Source: Mesobacillus foraminis (GTDB lineage Bacteria > Bacillota > Bacilli > Bacillales > Cytobacillaceae). Taken from it: a stretch of DNA of 64,000 bases. The notes under the pieces are model-generated. The model did no database searches. It was given only the letters and a program-made list of their open reading frames with translations, and had not been told where the DNA came from. This document shows positions 17,410 to 25,517 of this stretch, one piece after another. Numbering within the stretch: position 1 is the stretch's first letter; every line of letters starts with the position of its first letter. The stretch spans positions 124,001 through 188,000 of the forward strand of contig NZ_SLVV01000001.1 in the NCBI RefSeq assembly GCF_004340465.1, read 5' to 3'. The position numbers were made by a program, and so were the translations under genes.

Positions 17410-17976
17410 TTAATCCAATGCAATGCCATTCAGAATCATATCGACGAATATTCCCGAAACTTCATGAGCCGACATGCTTCCTGTCGGTTTGAACCATTGA
17501 TAGCTCCAGTTGGTGATTCCCAGAATTCCAAGAGCAACAATACTTGCATTCAAATCGCTCTTAAATTCCCCGCCGGATATTCCCTCCCTGATCAGCTGCT
17601 CTATATTCAATCTGAATTGATCCCGTTTAGGAATGATGGCAGCAAGGTGATCTTCACTCAGGTTTTCAATTTCGCGAAAAAATACCTTAGCGCTTGCTCC
17701 CTGCTCCCCGATATGGCCGATCAGCATAAAAACAATTTCGGTAAGCTTTGTTTTACAGTCCTTCTCCTGATTGTCAAGGATCTTTTGCTGGTTCTCCACA
17801 AGATCATTAATATACTTATGATGGATATCCATCAGCAATTCTTCTTTGCTGGAAAAGTAATAGTAGAATGTCCCCTTCGTCACCCCCAGGGAATCCACTA
17901 TATCCTGAACCGATGTTTCACTGAATCCATGCTTTTCGAATAAGCGAATGCTTTGCTCCGTTATTTTACCCTTCAC
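17410..17976 (-). CDS. TetR/AcrR family transcriptional regulator
   Basis: About 188 residues. The N-terminal helix-turn-helix reads HGFSETSVQDIVDSLGVTKGTFYYYFSSKEELL. The C-terminal domain resembles the group that binds acyl-CoA and represses fatty-acid degradation genes. The GTG at 17976 was chosen because family members start with (M)KGKITEQ and GGGG lies upstream; a GTG at 17991 is also possible. It lies between an acyl-CoA ligase and a phosphotransferase gene, each with a matching palindrome, so it probably represses both when acyl-CoA is low. Confidence 0.85.
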   Translation of the reverse strand: MKGKITEQSIRLFEKHGFSETSVQDIVDSLGVTKGTFYYYFSSKEELLMDIHHKYINDLVENQQKILDNQEKDCKTKLTEIVFMLIGHIGEQGASAKVFFREIENLSEDHLAAIIPKRDQFRLNIEQLIREGISGGEFKSDLNASIVALGILGITNWSYQWFKPTGSMSAHEVSGIFVDMILNGIALD

Positions 17977-18013
17977 TACAAGCAGCCCCACAATCTTCTG
18001 TTTCTTTCAAAGA

Positions 18014-18022
18014 ATTATAACA
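18014..18022 (-). promoter_or_regulatory. Extended -10 promoter of tetR
   Basis: TGTTATAAT on the minus strand, an extended -10 (TGnTATAAT), about 40 bases before the tetR start. No good -35 was seen, which an extended -10 does not need. Confidence 0.55.
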
Positions 18023-18055
18023 CAAGAGGTTCCGCGGATTCCTGTATTCTTTTTA

Positions 18056-18205
18056 TTAAGGCTCTGTTAGAAAGTCATTAGTATTTTTCAGAACCCCGTG
18101 GATTGAAACATTTTTGCACGGAACTATCGTGTTAATGAGATTCTTTGACCACGGACAGCCAAGAGCTGAAATCAAGCAACAGGCAAGTTTTTTTCAGAGC
18201 CTTAA
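18056..18205. mobile_element. MITE-like element of about 150 bp
   Basis: Terminal inverted repeats TTAAGGCTCTG (left, 18056-18066) and CAGAGCCTTAA (right, 18195-18205) enclose about 128 bases of non-coding DNA. A GGCTCTG terminal repeat is typical of several transposon families, so this is probably a non-autonomous derivative or an IS with its transposase deleted. It lies between tetR and the acyl-CoA ligase stop codon. Confidence 0.65.
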
Positions 18206-18230
18206 CAAAGGTGTATCGTGTGCCTGGTTA

Positions 18231-19847
18231 TTATAGCAGGCTCCTGGCTTCATCCCTTAGTGCCCTGCGAAGGATCTTTCCTACTGCCGTCTTTGGAAGT
18301 TCTCCGCGAAACTCTACTACAGTGGGGACTTTATAGGCTGCCATGTGATCCCGGCAGTATTGTCCGACTTCTTCTTCAGAAGCGGTTTTCCCTTCCTTTA
18401 AGACAATCACTGCCTTGACTGTTTCACCGCGGTAGGGGTCAGGAACCCCAATAACAACCGCTTCCTGAACGGCAGGATGTTCATAAATGACTTCTTCAAC
18501 CTCTCGGGGGTATATATTATAGCCGCTTGCAATAATCAAATCCTTCTTCCTGTCAACAATACAAAGGTACCCATCTTCGTCCATCCTGCCAATGTCCCCA
18601 GTATATAGCCATCCATTACGCAGTGTATGGGCTGTTTCTTCTGGCATGTTCCAATAACCTTTCATCACCTGAGGCCCTTTAATAATGACTTCTCCAAGCT
18701 GACCGGCAGGAACTTCCCTGGACCCTTCACCCAAATCAACGATTTTATATTCAGTGGAAGGGAGCCCAATGCCAACACTTCCCGCCTTGCGTTCAGCAAA
18801 TGGAGGGTTGCAGTGGGTTATTGGGGAAGTTTCGGACAAGCCGTACCCCTCAAGGATTTTGGAACCTGTTTTCCTTTCAAATTCCTTAAGCAGTTCCACT
18901 GGCATGGGAGCACTGCCGCTGTTGCATACCCTTATGCTGTTGATTCCATATAGTTCCGCATGTGGATGATTGGTAATGCCGACATACATGGTTGGAACGC
19001 CTGGGAAAATAGTTGGCTCCTCTTGCTTGATTGTAGTCAGTACTTCCTCGAGCTCAAACCGGGGAAGCATGATCGATTCCGATGCGGTATAAATAGATAA
19101 ATTCATGCATGAAGTCATTCCAAACACGTGGAAAAGCGGTATGACCGTTAAGTACTTTTCCTGCCCAATAGCGATGTCTTCTTTAAAGAACTCATAAGAC
19201 TGCAGGATATTTCCATAGATATTTCTATGGGTGAGCATGGCCCCTTTGGGGCGCCCAGTCGTTCCCCCAGTATATTGGAGGACAGCGACATCATGCTCCG
19301 GTTCCATTCTGACAGGTTGAAAGGGGGAAGCCAGCTTTTTCAAGAAACCTTCGAATGTAAAGTCCGCAGCAATCTCCTGGCCGGATGGCTGAAGGCTGAC
19401 AGCAATGACTGTTTTCACCCCAGTGTTTGGCTGGATGTTTTTCACCTTCGGATAAAGGGCATCAAGCACGACAATCGTTACAGTGCCAGAGTCATTAAGA
19501 ATGTATTCCAGTTCACGTTCAACCAGCATGGGATTAATTTGTGTCACAATACCCCCAGCTGAGAGAATACCGTAGTAGGAAATGACAAACTGAGGACAAT
19601 TAGGGAGCATAATAGCCACTCTGTCTCCCTTTTTAATACCATTTTTCTGAAGCGCGCCAGCAAATGCGTCTGCCGCCCCAAGTAATTCCTTATAGGTCAT
19701 TTTTCTTCCATAAAAGGACAGTGCATATTGGTCTGGATACTGTGCTGCTGTTTCTCGAAGCATATCAGGAAGGGATTTCTCGGGGATTTTAACTTCTTTA
19801 TTAATGGAATCAGGGTAATGGGAAAGCCAGGCTTTTTTCTCGCTCAA
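18231..19847 (-). CDS. Long-chain acyl-CoA ligase (AMP-forming)
   Basis: 538 residues of the ANL superfamily. ATP and a fatty acid give acyl-AMP, then acyl-CoA. Visible motifs are YTGGTTGRPKGAML (P-loop, about 207-220), EGYGLSETSP, LYTGDIGRMDEDGY, the hinge RKKDLIIASGYNIYPREVEE and the catalytic Lys region PKTAVGKILRR at the end. Length is normal for a long-chain (FadD/LcfA-like) ligase. A sigma-A promoter with a TetR-type palindrome lies upstream. The GAACATAC-GGAGG type ribosome site (AGGGAGGT) precedes the ATG. Confidence 0.93.
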   Translation of the reverse strand: MSEKKAWLSHYPDSINKEVKIPEKSLPDMLRETAAQYPDQYALSFYGRKMTYKELLGAADAFAGALQKNGIKKGDRVAIMLPNCPQFVISYYGILSAGGIVTQINPMLVERELEYILNDSGTVTIVVLDALYPKVKNIQPNTGVKTVIAVSLQPSGQEIAADFTFEGFLKKLASPFQPVRMEPEHDVAVLQYTGGTTGRPKGAMLTHRNIYGNILQSYEFFKEDIAIGQEKYLTVIPLFHVFGMTSCMNLSIYTASESIMLPRFELEEVLTTIKQEEPTIFPGVPTMYVGITNHPHAELYGINSIRVCNSGSAPMPVELLKEFERKTGSKILEGYGLSETSPITHCNPPFAERKAGSVGIGLPSTEYKIVDLGEGSREVPAGQLGEVIIKGPQVMKGYWNMPEETAHTLRNGWLYTGDIGRMDEDGYLCIVDRKKDLIIASGYNIYPREVEEVIYEHPAVQEAVVIGVPDPYRGETVKAVIVLKEGKTASEEEVGQYCRDHMAAYKVPTVVEFRGELPKTAVGKILRRALRDEARSLL

Positions 19848-19919
19848 TGAACATACCTCCCTAGGTTCAATTTCCTATGTACATGCCTCTTCACAACAAT
19901 GTACCCTAAAGTACAGCAA

Positions 19920-19933
19920 ACTGACCGGTCAGT
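19920..19933. promoter_or_regulatory. TetR-type operator (site 2)
   Basis: Perfect 14-base palindrome ACTGACCGGTCAGT, 17 bases downstream of the -10 box of the acyl-CoA ligase promoter and within the expected leader. It follows the same pattern as site 1 near 17348. Confidence 0.75.
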
Positions 19934-19949
19934 ATCAGGCCATAATAAT

Positions 19950-19977
19950 AGTATACTGGTTTTCCCCGAATGTACAA
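19950..19977 (-). promoter_or_regulatory. Promoter of the acyl-CoA ligase gene
   Basis: TTGTAC, a 16-base spacer and TATACT on the minus strand. The TetR-type palindrome lies just downstream, as expected for repression. Confidence 0.6.
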
Positions 19978-20010
19978 GCACTGTTCTAAAAATTGAAAAA
20001 ACTCATACAC

Positions 20011-20047
20011 AAAAAAATGCCGTCCCTGTGTGGAACGGCATTTCCTT
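20011..20047 (-). terminator. Terminator of the yjcZ-type gene
   Basis: AAATGCCGTTCC pairs with GGGACGGCATTT (minus strand, imperfect at the loop edge), then TTTT. Directly downstream of the YjcZ-family gene. Confidence 0.85.
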
Positions 20048-20063
20048 TTAATTTCTGCGTTAA

Positions 20064-20204
20064 TTAGTTGTAGAAGCTAGCGCCTACAATAATTAATAAA
20101 ATGAACAATACAACGATTAGTACGAAGGTAGAACCACCGTAACCTCCGCCACCGTAGCCGTATCCGCCGCCGCCGAAGCAGCCGCCGCCAAATCCGTAGC
20201 CCAT
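20064..20204 (-). CDS. YjcZ-family sporulation peptide
   Basis: 46 residues. A Gly/Tyr-rich N-terminal half ([20 protein letters not shown]) precedes one hydrophobic helix ([16 protein letters not shown]) and the ending ASFYN. This is the usual build of YjcZ-family sporulation peptides, which are small and inserted in membrane or coat. AGGTGA lies 6 bases before the ATG. It has its own terminator. Confidence 0.9.
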   Translation of the reverse strand: MGYGFGGGCFGGGGYGYGGGGYGGSTFVLIVVLFILLIIVGASFYN

Positions 20205-20339
20205 TTACTGTCACCTCACTTTTAGTTGACTCAAAATCAATATATGTAAGATGGCAGTTATGTGTATGGGCGAGCTCCTACCTGGGATTAATTTATATCG
20301 ATTGCCCCTAATAAATTTAGTTTATGGACAAACAGTGCC

Positions 20340-20696
20340 TCACCCTTTGGGTTTGAAGAGGAGTGCTCCAATGAATCCAAAGATAACAGCTGCGGATATA
20401 CCCGAGCTTGTTATTTCGAACATGCCGGTCAATACCCCGACAAGTCCATGTTGTTCTGCCTCCTGCAAGGCACCGTGAACAAGGGAATTCCCAAAACTGG
20501 TGATTGGTATCGTGGCTCCTGCACCTGCAAAGTCCATCAATGGTTCATAAAGGCCAAGTCCATCCAGTACAGCTCCTGCGACTACTAGGGTACTCATGGT
20601 ATGGCCGGGTGTCATTTTTACTACATCAAACATGAGCTGGCCGATCACACATATCAAGCCGCCGACAACAAAGGCCCAAAAAAACATCGGGAGCAA
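20340..20696 (-). CDS. spoVAE: Stage V sporulation protein AE (SpoVAEb type)
   Basis: 118-residue membrane protein with SpoVAE features GGLICVIGQLMFDV, GHTMSTLVVAGAVLDGLGLYEP and FAGAGATIPITSFGNSLVHGA. SpoVA proteins form the channel that moves dipicolinic acid with calcium in sporulation and germination. It starts at TTG with AAGGAGGGG five bases upstream. It is last of the set spoVAC-spoVAD-spoVAE. Confidence 0.92.
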   Translation of the reverse strand: MLPMFFWAFVVGGLICVIGQLMFDVVKMTPGHTMSTLVVAGAVLDGLGLYEPLMDFAGAGATIPITSFGNSLVHGALQEAEQHGLVGVLTGMFEITSSGISAAVIFGFIGALLFKPKG

Positions 20697-20751
20697 ATCG
20701 ACCCCTCCTTTTTAAATTTATTTGACAGTGCTTCCTCCAGGAAGATTGCAC

Positions 20752-21768
20752 TCATGGGTGGACCTCTATCGACACCGCATGCGCTATGCACGGAATTGTT
20801 TCCTTTTGCTGAAAACTCAAAGGCGACAATAAAGCCCCAGTCGCAACCATCAATATTCTTTGATACGTTCCCTTCCTCATCTCATTTAACAAATGGCCGT
20901 AAAGAACAGAGGCTGAACAGCCTGCACCGCTTCCTCCCGCTTGAACGGGCTGGTCCTCATGATAAATCATTAATCCGCAGTCCTGGAACTTTTCCCTATC
21001 GATATGAATGTTTTCCTTTTGCAGCAATTCATAGGTCGTTTCCTGTCCAATACGGGCCAGATCTCCAGTCACGATTAAATCATAATAGGAAGGATCAAGC
21101 TCCATATCCTTAAAATGGGCTTTAATCGTATCTGCTGCTGCCGGAGCCATGGCGCCCCCCATATTGAAGGGATCTGAAAGCCCCATATCAATCACCCTTC
21201 CAATGGTGGCAGAGGTTGTTACGAGCTTACCTTGTTTGTCAGGATTGTTGGTGACTACCGCTGCTCCTGCCCCGGTAACCGTCCATTGTGCAGTAGGCGG
21301 TTTTTGACCCCCATATTCGGTTGGATAGCGAAATTGCTTTTCAACTGCAGAATTATGGCTTGAGGCCCCTGTCACCACTTTCCTGGCGCCGTGATAATTA
21401 ATGATAAAAGAGGCAAGTGCCAATCCTTCCATGGACGTGGAACAGGCTCCAAAGAGACCAAAGTAAGGGATGCCCAGAGTTCTGGCAGCGAAACTTGAAG
21501 GTGTAATTTGATTAATTAAGTCACCAGCAAGCATAAAATGGATTTCCTCTTTGGTGAGGTTCGCTTTTTCAATTGCTGTCGTAATCGCCTCTTCCAGCAA
21601 GAGGGTATGAGCTTTTTCATAGGATTCTTTTCCCATCCACAGGTCGTCATGGAGTATATCAAAATCGTCAGACAGCCTCCCTTTCGCTTCAAATGGCCCC
21701 CCTGTGGCTGCCGAGGACTCAATCACCGGCCGTTCAGTGAATACCCATGATTGTTTTCCTTTTAGCAT
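20752..21768 (-). CDS. spoVAD: Stage V sporulation protein AD
   Basis: 338 residues with a thiolase-like fold (GACSTSMEGLALASFIIN carries the Cys of the family). It binds dipicolinic acid and sits on the outer face of the spore inner membrane with SpoVAC and SpoVAE. Segments SSAATGGPFEAKG, SSHNSAVEKQFRYPTEYGGQ and VQAGGSGAGCSASV are typical. It follows spoVAC by about 50 bases. Confidence 0.93.
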   Translation of the reverse strand: MLKGKQSWVFTERPVIESSAATGGPFEAKGRLSDDFDILHDDLWMGKESYEKAHTLLLEEAITTAIEKANLTKEEIHFMLAGDLINQITPSSFAARTLGIPYFGLFGACSTSMEGLALASFIINYHGARKVVTGASSHNSAVEKQFRYPTEYGGQKPPTAQWTVTGAGAAVVTNNPDKQGKLVTTSATIGRVIDMGLSDPFNMGGAMAPAAADTIKAHFKDMELDPSYYDLIVTGDLARIGQETTYELLQKENIHIDREKFQDCGLMIYHEDQPVQAGGSGAGCSASVLYGHLLNEMRKGTYQRILMVATGALLSPLSFQQKETIPCIAHAVSIEVHP

Positions 21769-21820
21769 AATAAACCTCCCTCACTGTATTCCTTGCTGAT
21801 CTGGATTCCCGCAATCATTC

Positions 21821-22291
21821 CTACAGGACCCCCCACATCGTAAGCAATGTTTTGATAAGAGCAACGACGAAAGCAGAAAACACTCCAAATAAAATGACCG
21901 ATCCAGCCAGCTTGAACATATTGCCTCCAACCCCCAGGACAAAGCCCTCTGTCCGGTGTTCTATGGCTGCAGAGATGACGGAATTACCGAACCCGGTCAC
22001 TGGCACGGCACTTCCTGCTCCAGCAAATTGGCCGATGTGATCATAAACCCCAAAGCCAGTCAGCAGCATGGAGATAAAAATCATCGTGGCGACTGTAGGA
22101 TTGCCTGCTGTCTGCTCGGTAAAATGGAAGAAATAGATATAAAAATAGGTAATAGCCTGTCCAATTACACAAATGATTCCCCCAACAAGAAAAGCCTTTA
22201 AACAATTTTTTAACACTGGCCTTTTTGTTTCATGTTTTTGTTCAAGCTTTTTATATTGTTCCTGCGCTGGTGTCATTTTTTTATTCCCCAT
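21821..22291 (-). CDS. spoVAC: Stage V sporulation protein AC
   Basis: 156 residues. A basic N-terminus (KKMTPAQEQYKKLEQKHE) precedes four or so membrane helices, with FLVGGIICVIGQ, GFGVYDHIGQFAGAGSAVPVTGFGNS and FKLAGSVILFGV. SpoVAC is the mechanosensitive channel part of the dipicolinic acid transporter. It is resembled by SpoVAE downstream (shared VIGQ and GFGNS motifs). Confidence 0.93.
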   Translation of the reverse strand: MGNKKMTPAQEQYKKLEQKHETKRPVLKNCLKAFLVGGIICVIGQAITYFYIYFFHFTEQTAGNPTVATMIFISMLLTGFGVYDHIGQFAGAGSAVPVTGFGNSVISAAIEHRTEGFVLGVGGNMFKLAGSVILFGVFSAFVVALIKTLLTMWGVL

Positions 22292-22305
22292 CTGACTTCT
22301 CCTTT

Positions 22306-22794
22306 CTATGTGAGTTCTTTTTTAAGCTTTATAATTTTCTGCAGCTGCTTTTCTGCCCGTTTCTTTGAATAGGTGTTCTCCTTTACTTTTTCCTTTAATT
22401 CAATTGCTTCAATAAATATCTTGAAATCACTTGAGACAATAAAAGTTTCTTTTGGGTAATTCTTTTCTAGCTTTTGATTGATTTCCTTTTCAATTTTCTT
22501 CATTTGGAAGCGTTGCATATGCTTCACCTTATAAGCTACCAGGATTTCCTTTTCTCCTTTAATTACGGCCACATCAAATATGGCTGGCATGGCCTGAATA
22601 TCTTTTTTAACCTTCTCAGCTGTCTTCAGACCGTTCCCTTTATTGCCTTCAACAGCTGCTGGCTCCGGATTGACTGACTGAACTAAGGAAACCCTGCTTT
22701 CTTCAGAGGTTTTTCCAAAGTTGCAGCCAGATATTGTCAGCCCTGTCACCATTAGTAAAAAGACGCCAGCGAGGATTTTAAATGGTTTCATCAT
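22306..22794 (-). CDS. YhcN/YlaJ-family sporulation lipoprotein
   Basis: 162 residues. A signal peptide ends at lipobox TISGCN (Cys24). The mature part is a YhcN/YlaJ-type domain (AEKVKKDIQAMPAIFDVAVIKGEKEILVAYKV) with a basic C-terminal tail. These lipoproteins lie in the spore inner membrane and affect germination. It is 15 bases upstream of spoVAC. The lipoprotein-spoVAC-spoVAD-spoVAEb order is that of the spoVA2-type accessory operon tied to spore heat resistance in other bacilli. Confidence 0.88.
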   Translation of the reverse strand: MMKPFKILAGVFLLMVTGLTISGCNFGKTSEESRVSLVQSVNPEPAAVEGNKGNGLKTAEKVKKDIQAMPAIFDVAVIKGEKEILVAYKVKHMQRFQMKKIEKEINQKLEKNYPKETFIVSSDFKIFIEAIELKEKVKENTYSKKRAEKQLQKIIKLKKELT

Positions 22795-22954
22795 ACATAC
22801 CCTTCCTATGTAATCATTTTAAATTGCGGTCGACTATATTTTCGGCGTAAGTACTGTAAATTATGTTTTAAATTGGATAAAGTCTAAAGTTCCAATTTTT
22901 TCATATTAAGTGCCTGCTGAAATTTAAAAAGCCGCTGCGCTTATACTCCAAATA

Positions 22955-22983
22955 AAAAGACTGCCTCCCTAAAGGAGATCAGC
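22955..22983 (-). terminator. Terminator of the membrane-protein pair
   Basis: CTGATCTCC pairs with GGGAGGCAG (imperfect) around TTTA, followed by TCTTTTTATTT on the minus strand. Confidence 0.65.
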
Positions 22984-22990
22984 CCATGTT

Positions 22991-23452
22991 TTACACTCTC
23001 AGTGCAAATAATAGTAACGCAACAGTCAGTGCCAGCAGGAAAAAACCTGCGGAACCGAAAAAAAGCACGGTCACCTCTTCCGAAAAAGCGGAAGCTGGCA
23101 AACCGCAGATCGAAGGATCTTTTGCGACCCCTCCGGCCATTGTTCCCATCATTCCGCCAATTCCTCCGTTGAACACACCAGCAATCAGGGTTTGGCCATT
23201 TACCATTCTGCCAAACAGCCAGCCTGTGCCAATCCCGAGGCTTAGGTTGATAATGCTCATGGCCGGGAAGTTATCCGGGAATATAAAAAAGAACGTAAGT
23301 GCGAGTGCAAAGCTGATCATGGCTGTTGAAGTCAGGACCGCATTAAAACCGAAACGATCGTCAAATAAAGTGCGGGCTTTAAATAAACATCGATAACACC
23401 AGAATCCCAGCAAAAAATTTATTGCAAGAATTAAAAATAAGAAGATAACCAT
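22991..23452 (-). CDS. Four-helix membrane protein, Gly/Met-rich (paralogue 1)
   Basis: 153 residues with about four membrane segments. The third loop holds the pattern NGQTLIAGVFNGGIGGMMGT, also found as DYQTLLTGYINGLMMGIM in the gene just upstream, so the two are tandem paralogues. Not assigned to a known family. It is transcribed away from the manganese-oxidase genes, sharing their promoter region via its upstream partner. The Met-rich loops next to copper enzymes suggest, without proof, a role in metal handling. Confidence 0.7.
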   Translation of the reverse strand: MVIFLFLILAINFLLGFWCYRCLFKARTLFDDRFGFNAVLTSTAMISFALALTFFFIFPDNFPAMSIINLSLGIGTGWLFGRMVNGQTLIAGVFNGGIGGMMGTMAGGVAKDPSICGLPASAFSEEVTVLFFGSAGFFLLALTVALLLFALRV

Positions 23453-23477
23453 TATCTATATTGCCCCCTGCCCCTGG

Positions 23478-23897
23478 TCAGGTTGTGGATTTTGCAAACA
23501 CCATCAAAATGATAAAAATGATGAAGATAAACAATTGCAGAACAATAATAAAAACCATCGATTCTGATGCTGCCGCCCCTACCATTGGAGCCATGATTCC
23601 CATCATCAATCCATTGATATAACCTGTAAGCAAGGTCTGGTAATCAAATAAAGCACCGAAAATGCTGCCAGCAAGGATTCCGGTTAAAACTGACAGTACG
23701 GTAACTTCCATAAAATGAAGCGGATAAAGAGTAATCAGAATAACACCTGTAAGAATGGCCAGCCCCCCGCCGACAACCATTGCGATGTTCATCCCGAGAT
23801 GAAACCCTATGAGCTTGCGCCGCCTGTGAAGATAAAAAAACACAATGATGGCAAGGACAAGGTTTGTATATAAAAGAGAATTCAGCCAAAGAGACAA
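23478..23897 (-). CDS. Four-helix membrane protein, Gly/Met-rich (paralogue 2)
   Basis: About 139 residues, mostly hydrophobic, with a HRRRKLIGFH basic loop after the first helix and FDYQTLLTGYINGLMMG and APMVGAA later. It starts best at TTG 23897, with GAGGGGG six bases upstream; the ATG at 23915 lacks room for a ribosome site. 25 bases separate it from its paralogue. It is divergent from the MnxD-like gene, so both operons start from the same 140-base region. Confidence 0.7.
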   Translation of the reverse strand: MSLWLNSLLYTNLVLAIIVFFYLHRRRKLIGFHLGMNIAMVVGGGLAILTGVILITLYPLHFMEVTVLSVLTGILAGSIFGALFDYQTLLTGYINGLMMGIMAPMVGAAASESMVFIIVLQLFIFIIFIILMVFAKSTT

Positions 23898-23989
23898 TAT
23901 AATCCCCCTCTCCATTCCACCTTATGAAGAGATGAATACAGAGATTCTTGAAAAGTTTACCTAAAACAGTTCATTTTCTGCGCCCAAAT

Positions 23990-23998
23990 CATATACTA
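23990..23998 (+). promoter_or_regulatory. Sigma-K type -10 box ahead of the mnx genes
   Basis: CATATACTA fits the mother-cell sigma-K -10 consensus CATAnnnTA. The -35 position (TTCA, 16 bases upstream) is weak. It lies 40 bases before the GTG start of the first mnx gene. Expression in the mother cell late in sporulation fits a spore-surface enzyme. Confidence 0.6.
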
Positions 23999-24037
23999 GT
24001 TGGGAATTTTGCCTATGGGAAAGGAGGCCCGCTTTAA

Positions 24038-24820
24038 GTGAAAACTGGGATGCGGTTGGAAGAATATACGAAAGCCCTCCTTGAAAAAAGGAAAGCAGAA
24101 GTTATAGCTGAACAGCAGACCGACGCACTGGATGCAGAATTGACATCGCCGCCAGGTGCCACTTCCACAGAGGAAATTCGGCTTTTTAATGAATATATGG
24201 AGCAGGCAAATTTATTTAAAATCGCAGATGCTCTGCCTGAGAAAAAAAAATCCTTGATACTGAAACGTTTTTTCAAGATGAAAAGGAAACAGCAGGTAGT
24301 CATCCAAGCAAGGATTGGAGAAGAAAACCAACAAAAAAACGGGAAGGTCAGTACAGTTGGCCGCGATTTTGTCATGCTCACAAATTTAAAAGACAGGTAT
24401 TGGCTGCCCTATACATCAATCACATCCGCAAATATCCCGTCTGGAATCCCAGTTTTTTCAAACAGCCACCAATATTATCTGTATGACAATGACTTACGAA
24501 AAAAATTATTAAGGAATTTTGGGGAAACAGTTTCCAGGAGGGACGTTCTGATTCAGCAATTTTACGAGGAATCTCTTTTAACAAACCTAAGAGCATGGAA
24601 AGATACCTGGGTAAAAGTTCAGACCGGAAAAGAAACATTTGTCGGAAAGATAAAGGATACAATCGACCAGCATTTAATCCTTCATCGTTTTAATACTCAT
24701 CACAAAGTTCTTCTAAAAGATGTTCAGGTTATAACTGCGCTGCGCCTGGTATCTTTACTTGCCATGTTTATGGATGGGTCATTCAGGAAGCAATTTAATC
24801 AGAAAAAAACAAAGGAATAA
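24038..24820 (+). CDS. mnxD: MnxD-like protein with two small-barrel domains
   Basis: 260 residues, first gene of the mnx row. An N-terminal charged helical part (to about 85) precedes a small beta-barrel-like segment (GKVSTVGRDFVMLTNLKDRYWLPYTSI) and a second one near 200-245 (VGKIKDTIDQHLILHRF). The same two-part build recurs in the 250-residue protein after mnxG, so the two are distant paralogues. The name is given by position before mnxE and is tentative. It starts at GTG, with AAGGAGG 10 bases upstream. 13 bases separate it from mnxE. Confidence 0.65.
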   Translation: MKTGMRLEEYTKALLEKRKAEVIAEQQTDALDAELTSPPGATSTEEIRLFNEYMEQANLFKIADALPEKKKSLILKRFFKMKRKQQVVIQARIGEENQQKNGKVSTVGRDFVMLTNLKDRYWLPYTSITSANIPSGIPVFSNSHQYYLYDNDLRKKLLRNFGETVSRRDVLIQQFYEESLLTNLRAWKDTWVKVQTGKETFVGKIKDTIDQHLILHRFNTHHKVLLKDVQVITALRLVSLLAMFMDGSFRKQFNQKKTKE

Positions 24821-24833
24821 TGGGGGGTAAAAC

Positions 24834-25178
24834 ATGAAGAGCATAAGAGACAGCCGCAAACGAAGAGAACATAACAAGGAGCGGGAAGACATTGAAATAG
24901 AGGACCTGTTGGTCAGACGTTTTCAACGCCTTCAAGGAGAAAACATTTTAATCATTACTGAAACTGCCCAATTAAACTTATTGGGCCAGACCTTCCGGCC
25001 AATCTTTTGTGGTCCGATTGTGGATGTTGCCGCGGGTCATATCACGTTATATCCTGCAACGATTAAAATACTGAATGCACCCTTCTTCCAATTTCCAACG
25101 CCGTTATCCATCCCACTTGAAAAAATCGCCCAATTCACCACGAACTTTGATTGCAATATGAGATTCCCGCTGGTATAG
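24834..25178 (+). CDS. mnxE: MnxE, small subunit of the Mn oxidase complex
   Basis: 114 residues. A charged N-terminal helix (SRKRREHNKEREDIEIEDLL) leads into a beta-rich domain with FCGPIVDVAAGHITLYP and SIPLEKIAQFTTNF. In Bacillus sp. SG-1 the small proteins MnxE and MnxF bind copper and form a hexamer-like assembly with MnxG. Gene order, size and the directly following mnxF and mnxG support the name. The ribosome site GGGGGG lies 6 bases before the ATG. Confidence 0.8.
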   Translation: MKSIRDSRKRREHNKEREDIEIEDLLVRRFQRLQGENILIITETAQLNLLGQTFRPIFCGPIVDVAAGHITLYPATIKILNAPFFQFPTPLSIPLEKIAQFTTNFDCNMRFPLV

Positions 25179-25199
25179 ACAGCAAAAGGAGGGTTTTAT

Positions 25200-25502
25200 A
25201 TGGCTACTACAAACTCAAACTCACAGTCAGTTGATATAAACAGGCTACACGATACGGCATTGGTTAATCATTTCACTGAAAACATAGGCCGAAGAGCATT
25301 TGTCCTTACCCCGTCCTATCCTTTTATGTTTATTGGAGAAATCATTGATGTGATGGAAGATATGGTGGAATTATGTGTGGAAACGACTCACTTCAGCCAA
25401 TTGGAGAATCGAAACTGGTTTCTTCATATCCATAATATTGAGGTGTTTTATATCGAGACGCCTGATGGACCTTGCATCCCTGAGTTGAGAGATGACTTAT
25501 AG
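25200..25502 (+). CDS. mnxF: MnxF, small subunit of the Mn oxidase complex
   Basis: 100 residues with a small beta-barrel core (PFMFIGEIIDVMEDMVELCV, then RNWFLHIHNIEVFYIE), acidic at the end. It is similar in build to MnxE. It contains several His residues (HDTALVNHF, ETTHF, LHIHN) that could bind copper. It lies 15 bases before mnxG, whose small accessory subunits are MnxE and MnxF in the known complex. Confidence 0.82.
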   Translation: MATTNSNSQSVDINRLHDTALVNHFTENIGRRAFVLTPSYPFMFIGEIIDVMEDMVELCVETTHFSQLENRNWFLHIHNIEVFYIETPDGPCIPELRDDL

Positions 25503-25517
25503 AATGGAGAGGTCGTC

